Positions 58,469-64,000 of a DNA stretch of 64,000 nucleotides are shown piece after piece. The DNA is taken from assembly GCA_032622095.1 (NCBI GenBank), contig CP136061.1, forward strand, positions 65,785,127 through 65,849,126, in the 5' to 3' direction. This DNA is from Siphonodentalium dalli (lineage: Eukaryota; Mollusca; Scaphopoda; Gadilida; Siphonodentaliidae). The notes beneath the pieces are model-generated. The model had not been told where the DNA came from, searched no databases, and was given only the letters and a program-made list of their open reading frames with translations. The translations under genes and the position numbers were made by a program. How positions within the stretch are numbered: the stretch's first letter is position 1; each line of letters begins with the position of its first letter.

Positions 58469-59576
58469 TAGTGCTGGGCGGTTTCCCGATTAATCGTCAA
58501 TACCCGGTTAATATTTCAATATCGTCAGTAATATCGTCTAAACTAAAATAATCGTAATATCGTCGGCAATAGAGGGTGCCAGACCATCATAAGCGTATAC
58601 AAACAAATAGTTTAACTCAAGCCTAAATCGAGTTATTTAAGTTTTAAATTCCAACTAAATCCCCGTGTCCTGACTTTTTCAATATTCAATAATCATAGTA
58701 AACAACGTTTAGGACGACTAACGAAATTAGGGGGATATGAAAACCCCGAATACATCCCCCTTTCGCTCACAATATTACACAAACCCTCCGACTTCCCTGC
58801 GTACTTTTTATTACAAGAGAATTCACCAAATGATTGAAGACTGATCGGGTGATAGATCAATATGAATGTCAGTTTTGCCACGCCTCTTCCTTCAGTACAA
58901 TGATGCACATGCACCGTCAATCAAAATAGTAAATGAGCGAAGATACCGCCCCCTTCTCGACTAGAAGAAACCACTCACGGCGATTGGTTAAAACCAATAT
59001 TATAGAATTAGGGCTTCAAACCCGCCCAAAATACATGGTGTCCTTGCTTGGCCGAATTCCAAAAGTTATGTACTACGTGTGTGTGTGGACTTCGCTAAAA
59101 TTTGTCTTGACGGTAAACCATATTCCATTTGTCAAGCGACGCAAGTGTCATCGGGAACAACATATGTATTTGCTCAACATAGTTGAATATACCGAGTTAG
59201 AAAAGGATACTATATAGTATAGAACACTTTTAGTTTTGGCATATACTAGATAATGGTTTTATTAATTATCGGTATATACCAGAATTTGTCAAGTCACCGG
59301 AAAGAAATTGTCCGAATAGCGGAATTTAACCGGTGAATTTACTTTTCATTCCGAATATCGATCGAGCATGAGATTGTCACTGGTTGAAAGGTTGTGTATG
59401 TTATTATTGACGTCAACTTGTCAAAATTAATGACAATGATGTGATTCTAGCGAACAGTGAGAAACTGTTTAAGTTACTAGTATCTGATGTTTTAAAAAAA
59501 CGCGATTATATCGTTAACCGCGGTTTTAATTTCCAAAAATCGCGGTTTTTATTTTCGTTAATATCGTCCAGCCCTA
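58469..59576. mobile_element. hAT-like non-autonomous transposon, 1108 bp, 8-bp TSD
   Basis: Ends TAGTGCTGGGCGG.. and ..GTCCAGCCCTA are imperfect inverses; cataatgt flanks both sides (58461-58468 and 59577-59584), an exact 8-bp target duplication as in hAT elements. The subterminal regions are rich in atcg/cgat motifs (aatatcgtc repeated). Inner frames do not resemble a transposase. It lies between the U1 poly(A) region and U2. Confidence 0.88.
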
Positions 59577-59629
59577 CATAATGTTCAGATTCCACATACA
59601 ATAAAGATGATGATATGTGAAATTAAATT

Positions 59630-59635
59630 TTTATT
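59630..59635 (-). promoter_or_regulatory. candidate poly(A) signal of gene U1
   Basis: AATAAA on the minus strand about 43 bp after the TAA stop of U1; good distance, though chance AATAAA are frequent in this AT-rich DNA. Confidence 0.5.
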
Positions 59636-59677
59636 CGCCTGATCGATCCAGAGAAATTCTTTGTTTTACAAATGTCT

Positions 59678-59896
59678 TTAAATTTTTTTAAACGTGGTCT
59701 GGCTCTCTATGTACCAGAACTCAGCTAACGCCATACCTTTGAGTGCATCATAGATGGCCTCTTCTTTTTGACTGAGTTTTCGCTGACCAGCCAGTTTCTT
59801 CTCCAGGCTATCTCGTATCTCATGTAGTGTTCTCTCATTTAACTCTCTCTTATGCTGTTTACTCTCTTCTTGAAAGAGCCTCAACCTCTCAAAGAA
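59678..59896 (-). CDS. unrecognised gene U1, last exon (72 aa, coiled-coil-like)
   Basis: Acceptor CTCCTTTTCAG, then phase-0 frame FFERLRLFQEESKQHKRELN.., HEIRDSLEKKLAGQRKLSQK, EEAIYDALKGMALAEFWYIE, SQTTFKKI and TAA. Strongly charged, Lys/Glu/Arg/Gln-rich with hydrophobic spacing typical of an alpha-helical coiled coil. Codon use is markedly less AT-biased than surroundings. Joins in phase 0 to 62320-62544. The stop is followed by AATAAA, so I take this as the terminal exon. A donor-like TG|GTACAT inside could extend the gene to U2, but is weak. Confidence 0.72.
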   Translation of the reverse strand, partial: FFERLRLFQEESKQHKRELNERTLHEIRDSLEKKLAGQRKLSQKEEAIYDALKGMALAEFWYIESQTTFKKI

Positions 59897-60065
59897 CTGA
59901 AAAGGAGATTGTAATCAACTGTTGAACTCCAAATTATTTTCCTTTGTTTTTGTATTTGTATTTTTTCGGAATGCAATATGTAAGTAAACAATTTGAAAAA
60001 TAGACTTAGTGTGACTCAGGGTTCCCACAGATCATTCAAGACTTTCCAAGACCTCTACTCTAAGG

Positions 60066-60385
60066 CACTGTTCACGCAGTTACGCTATGCACCAGCTAGC
60101 GATGTTATTTAGGTTGTATTGGAATTTTGTTTTGATTGTCACACAGCTAGCAAGACAATTTACGCCCACGATTGGTTCTAATCCTATAGTTTTGACACAT
60201 GCTTTCTCACTAGTTCATAATTGAGCTGAGCTATACTAAAAGAGCATGTGTCAAAACTATAGGATTATGACCAATGGTGGGCATGAATTGTCTCGCTCGC
60301 TGTGACAGTCAAAACAAAATACCGATACGACCGGGCCTAAATGCGGCTCCTCACCAGGGAACAGCATAGCTTGTGTGAACAGTCA
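60066..60385. mobile_element. palindromic MITE, about 320 bp, in U1 intron
   Basis: cactgttcacgcagttacgc and ttagg..gtattg..ttttgtttt, then ctatagttttgacacatgct are mirrored (agcatgtgtcaaaactatag, ttgtgtgaacagtc). Arms over 120 bp with a short loop near 60215-60240. Confidence 0.85.
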
Positions 60386-60433
60386 ATAAAATTTAAGGAG
60401 TTTCAAGGTCATTTTAAAGACTTTTTAATATTA

Positions 60434-60709
60434 TTAACCCTTTCTTTACTAAATACTCATTGACGAGTCGTTCCCTTCAGAAATGTTCAGATAATAAGTT
60501 CTGCAAACAACCATATGTGGTTTGTTGAACTTATTATTTGAATATATCCCACTAATTAATAGAAATTCATCAGCACTTTATTGTCTTTTCATCTCTCTGT
60601 TGTCTGATTTGATTACCTAAATCCCTCCAACTGAACAATAGACCATTTCATTGTATACTATTACAACTGAGTGGGAAAATCCATTTAATACATGTATAGA
60701 AAGGGTTAA
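60434..60709. mobile_element. piggyBac-like MITE, family P1, best copy, in U1 intron
   Basis: ttaaccctttctttactaaa at the left, atgtatagaaagggttaa at the right: CCCTTTCT/AGAAAGGG termini inside a TTAA duplication. Defines the family. Confidence 0.88.
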
Positions 60710-61023
60710 ATTATGCATTAGTGAGCTTTGCATAGAGAGCTGAAAATTAAGGCTTTTCATGGCACCCGATGGCTATTTAAGCACTTTCCCGACCTTGAAT
60801 GATCATTTGTCAGATTGCTACTAAAGGCTTTCTTTGCCATGCAGGATCCATGTGTGAAACTGCTTGCTAATATATGGTCAAACGTATGTTGCTAAAATAC
60901 AACCCAAATATATTCTCTTAAAGGGAATTATATTCAATCATAATATTAAACATAGTGATAGATCGCTTTTGTCATGTTTCATGTATCAACATAGGATGAT
61001 AAATAAATGAGATATTTAGACCC

Positions 61024-61475
61024 AAGTCTGAGTTTAGTGTGCCTGTCATTTGCAGAATGAGGTCCCCAGGGGGTGAATTTAGTGACACTATCCAGCATAG
61101 CGGGCTGGCATCACCAAATTCACCCTCTGAGGACCTTATTCTGCTTAAGCCTCATCTGCTATGGGAGACATACTCAGATTGAAGTTCCCAAATGGTGAAT
61201 ATTGTGATGTACACCCATTGGGAACCTCAATTATACAATGTGTCATCTGCCAATTTGGGAATTTGGAGAAACTAAACTAAAAAAGAAATAGAATCTATGT
61301 CAAGAAGTTTCTATAGAAATTTGACAATAAAGAAACTTTCCAGAGAAGATGAGGCCTAAGCAGAATGAGGTCCCAGATGCTAGCCCGCTATCAAGGATAG
61401 CATCACTAAAATCACCCTCTGGGGGACCTCATTCTACAAATGACAGACACACTAAACTCAGGCTTGCTTAGGCCA
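61024..61475. mobile_element. palindromic MITE family M4, copy 4, in U1 intron
   Basis: aagtctgagtttagtgtgcc at the left, gacacactaaactcaggctt at the right, an almost perfect TIR. Core as in copy 1 (gggtgaatttagtgacacta, gcgggctggcatcaccaaat). Confidence 0.88.
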
Positions 61476-62319
61476 TGCAAAGCTAATTTCCCATTTCTTA
61501 TTTTTTAAAGCATGAGCATGTAAGTTTTTATATTTAATTTTTCATTTCTGATTTATTTTGTCCAGAATCATTCAATCAAGTACCAGTATCAACGACACAT
61601 TTTTGACTGAGATTGAAGTCAGTTCTAACACATGCTTGAGCATAGTTATCAATTACTAAAATGGATCGGAAATATGAACTGGGAAACAGGTTTGTTTGAT
61701 CTCAGTTCTGTGCAAGTTTGTATAAAAATGTATTGACAAGCCATATTCTGCATGTGTATTCTGATGTCATGTTTTGGATGATCAGCCATCTGTATCAGTT
61801 CAACAACACAATTATTTCCTCATCCCTATGATGCTACCGTGTGATAGGCACCGGAGCATTTTTATTTAATGTAAACGCCATATATATAGCTGCCGGTGAG
61901 GTGACCAGTTTATTATCCAATTCAAAATCCCAAAAGCAAAAACAAAGACAGGAAGGGACAAAAAATCTGACCCAAACAGGAACATCGACCTGACAAGACA
62001 TAAAAACTCTAATCCCATTGCCAATTTAACAACCCCAGAAGAACACGATTACCATTCCAAACACTAATGCCATGCAGGAGGATATGGCCACACCCCCGGT
62101 ATGCACAAAATGGATAAATACATGGACAAAAGTATGCCTGTTTTTTTGTCTGATTATATATTGTGAATACACCTGTGTATGGACTACCAATATCTTGCCG
62201 TAGTTTACTAGCAATGCAAATCAGTAACACCATAATTTGTTGAATTTTCAGCTGTGAAGAACAGACTTCTGGGAAGGTGAAAAAATGTGTCACCTCTGCT
62301 ACACCTTAATAAAACTTAC

Positions 62320-62544
62320 ATCTTCAGGAAGCCCTTCTCCCCATTTCGGCAGTGGTCGTCCAATCCTAAAGTTTTTCTGTTGTTTGTCTGGAGGAGGAAC
62401 TGGCGCTCTAAATGCTGGACTGTGTTCACTGGTGACAAAAAAACTCAGCTCATTATTTACATTATAAGTCAGTTGCCAAAGACATAATGAGAAAATTAAC
62501 TTTTTATTATCTGACTCCATATTTTTTCTGACAAAGTCCGTCAC
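62320..62544 (-). CDS. unrecognised gene U1, internal exon (75 aa)
   Basis: Acceptor AATTTTAG, 75 open codons in phase 0 (VTDFVRKNMESDNKKLIFSL, CLWQLTYNVNNELSFFVTSE, HSPAFRAPVPPPDKQQKNFR, IGRPLPKWGEGLPED), then donor GAT|GTAAGT. A hydrophobic strand-like part is followed by a Pro/basic linker. The next exon begins FFERLR in the same phase. No 5' exon could be phased; an ATG with a GTGAGT donor at 62910-62949 lies upstream, but joining it directly gives a stop. Confidence 0.7.
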
Positions 62545-63221
62545 CTAAAATTTCCAAATTGATCAGCTGAATTGATGCTGCAGAATGATCAATCAATAAT
62601 TGAACGTGGATAAAGATTGGTGATTTGGCATTGTGGTCATGGTGTAGCTGTAGTTCCATCGCGTTAAACTCAAAATGAACTGGAGTGAAGTGAATTTAAA
62701 CAGGATTCGTCATCGTAGATTGAATTTAAAAATTTGCTCTCATTGGACAGAATCAACATTCTATTTTATGCGCAAATTTGAACGGATTTTGTCACCTATA
62801 ATCGCTATCAGGAACATTTAAGATTGATTTTTGACAATACAAGTGACATGAGTTCGATGTAAACAAAATAGACAAGTTTGAGTGCAAGAGGAGTAACCCA
62901 AACACTCACCAGCAAGATGAATAAGTAAACCAAAAATAGTCAGCCATTATCAAGAGTGTCATAACATGTTCCAGCCTTTGGGAATGGGCGATATGATTTT
63001 TAATTTGACAGGAAATATTGATGAAAATATAATGCAAGGCAAAGTCAATTTCCTATTTCTGAGGCCAAAAATATTTTTAAAACATGTGCATACGCGTATT
63101 TATACTTGATTCCCAAACAGATGTCGGTAAAAACTTAGATAATAAACTCCATGTGATTTATTTTTGCCAAAAATCGCTCTATCAAGTATGACTGATGCAT
63201 GTCTTTAACAAATGTTTGAAC
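62545..63221. other. non-coding stretch upstream of the U1 exon
   Basis: No exon found that can be phased to 62320-62544. The sequence holds a good minus-strand donor (GTGAGT, 62904-62909) that may belong to an upstream non-coding or unlinked exon. Confidence 0.4.
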
Positions 63222-63686
63222 ATATGTGACCCGCCATATCAAATCCAGTCGGAAGTCGGGATTTTTTTACCCTGTGCCAATGCATTCTCTTATATATGCG
63301 AGTCGACCATAGGTCGCCTCGCATATATAAGAGAATGCATTGGCCTAACAATTTTTTATCATTTTTTTAAATAAATGTTTCTTACAATTTTTAGGACATA
63401 AAATAAAAAAAACACCCATTACCCTGCAGGGAGCCCCACACATATATAGAAGCACCTAGAAGAGTGTCGTCTGCTCATGTTTGTCTGGGGCTCTGTATGG
63501 ATGAAATTATAAAATTGTTAAAGAATACAAGAAAAAATTATTAAAATTGTAAAAAATTGTTAGGCCAATGCATTCTCTTATATATGCGAGGCGACCTATG
63601 GTCGACTCGCATATATAAGAGAATGCATTGGCACAGGGTAAAAAAATCCCAACTTCCGACTGGATTTGATATGGCGGGTCACATAT
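63222..63686. mobile_element. nested palindrome: two inverted arms that are each palindromes
   Basis: Outer arms 63222-63357 and 63552-63686 (atatgtgacccgccatatca ... tgatatggcgggtcacatat) are near-perfect inverse copies. Within each arm lies a near-perfect palindrome (63277-63342 and 63565-63631) from ccaatgcattctcttatata to tatataagagaatgcattgg around gtcgaccataggtcgc. The inner palindrome shares text with P2 MITEs. The interior is about 190 bp of AT-rich DNA including a tract of acccattaccctgcaggg. Confidence 0.9.
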
Positions 63687-64000
63687 ATAGTTACCAATTA
63701 AAGTAATGAATCTGAACATGGAAACGGATCTGTTCGATCTCAATTCTGTGCTTGTTTGTATGAAAACATACAGCAATTGTTTAGTAGCAATTAAAACTTT
63801 CCCTGACTAATTGAACGTGATTGAAAATGTTGCATCTGCATGATTTCGGGAAATTGACTTAGTACATATTTTTCTCTATCTTGGTGCTGGGTAGAGACTA
63901 AATAATAAAAATATAATGGGAATATATAAAGCCATAAAACTGACTCCATGCAAAGGCTATTATCATATACAATTCTGGAAAATCATACACCATTCAAACT
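63687..64000. other. non-coding stretch at the window end
   Basis: AT-rich; ggaaac..gatctgttcgatctcaattctgtgc resembles 61683-61718, so part of it is a dispersed repeat. No exon seen. Confidence 0.4.

Noticed and set aside
59678-59896. Continuation of U1 into U2 as one gene via TG|GTACAT
   Set aside because: The donor is weak, the phase does not fit the most 5' U2 exon, and an in-frame stop with a close AATAAA is the simpler reading.
62910-62949. First exon of U1 (ATGGCTGAC.. with GTGAGT donor)
   Set aside because: Direct splicing to 62320-62544 creates an immediate TGA; the frame that would fit has a stop upstream and no start.

Overview
The window is AT-rich animal nuclear DNA with few genes and many repeats. 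Short exons bounded by GT..AG sites, non-LTR retrotransposon remnants, dozens of palindromic or terminal-inverted-repeat (TIR) elements, minisatellites and a long GA microsatellite rule out a prokaryote. A caveolin gene makes it metazoan. The style of the dispersed repeats (a '...cataactctgtcaaaaatgg...' type, tails with repeated 'gacagacagac') suggests a mollusc, probably a bivalve or gastropod; that is inference, not proof.

Genes. (1) A three-exon caveolin gene on the + strand: exon 1 at 11523-11663, exon 2 at 29293-29370, exon 3 at 33016-33279. All joins are phase 0 and give a 160-residue protein with the NRDP motif, a FHDIFAEP signature, a scaffolding-like segment and the GIP..WG membrane hairpin. 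Intron 1 is 17.6 kb and packed with mobile DNA; intron 2 is 3.6 kb. (2) On the - strand, five phase-compatible exons (57487-57563, 56429-56565, 56143-56226, 53418-53482, 51532-51810) form the 3' part of a gene I do not recognise. (3) Further upstream on the - strand, two phase-0 exons (62320-62544, 59678-59896) followed by AATAAA form the 3' end of another unrecognised gene whose C-terminus looks like a coiled coil. Caveolin and the two minus-strand genes point at each other across about 18 kb of repeats. A possible terminal exon of a further gene lies at 103-252 (+).

Regions. 0-11 kb: a degenerate LINE (2257-3900), a ~175-bp satellite (5225-6010), fold-back MITEs and a GA microsatellite. 11.5-33.3 kb: caveolin; its first intron holds a 42-bp x 9 minisatellite (17768-18151) immediately followed by a ~5-kb giant fold-back element (18317-23350) with ~1.3-kb arms and oppositely oriented internal degenerate satellites. 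33.3-51.5 kb: intergenic, dominated by a composite ~2.5-kb repeat present as several partial copies (35.1-45.7 kb), a LINE 3' end, and a TIR element with a clean 5-bp target duplication (41999-42876). 51.5-62.6 kb: the two unknown genes, with a 57-bp minisatellite in an intron and a 1.1-kb hAT-like element between them. 63.2-63.7 kb: a palindrome of palindromes.

Several element families are flanked by TTAA and begin CCCTTT, the hallmark of piggyBac-type elements. No intact transposase or reverse transcriptase is present, so all mobile elements here look non-autonomous or dead. The strongest candidate for something undescribed is the giant fold-back element at 18.3-23.4 kb.
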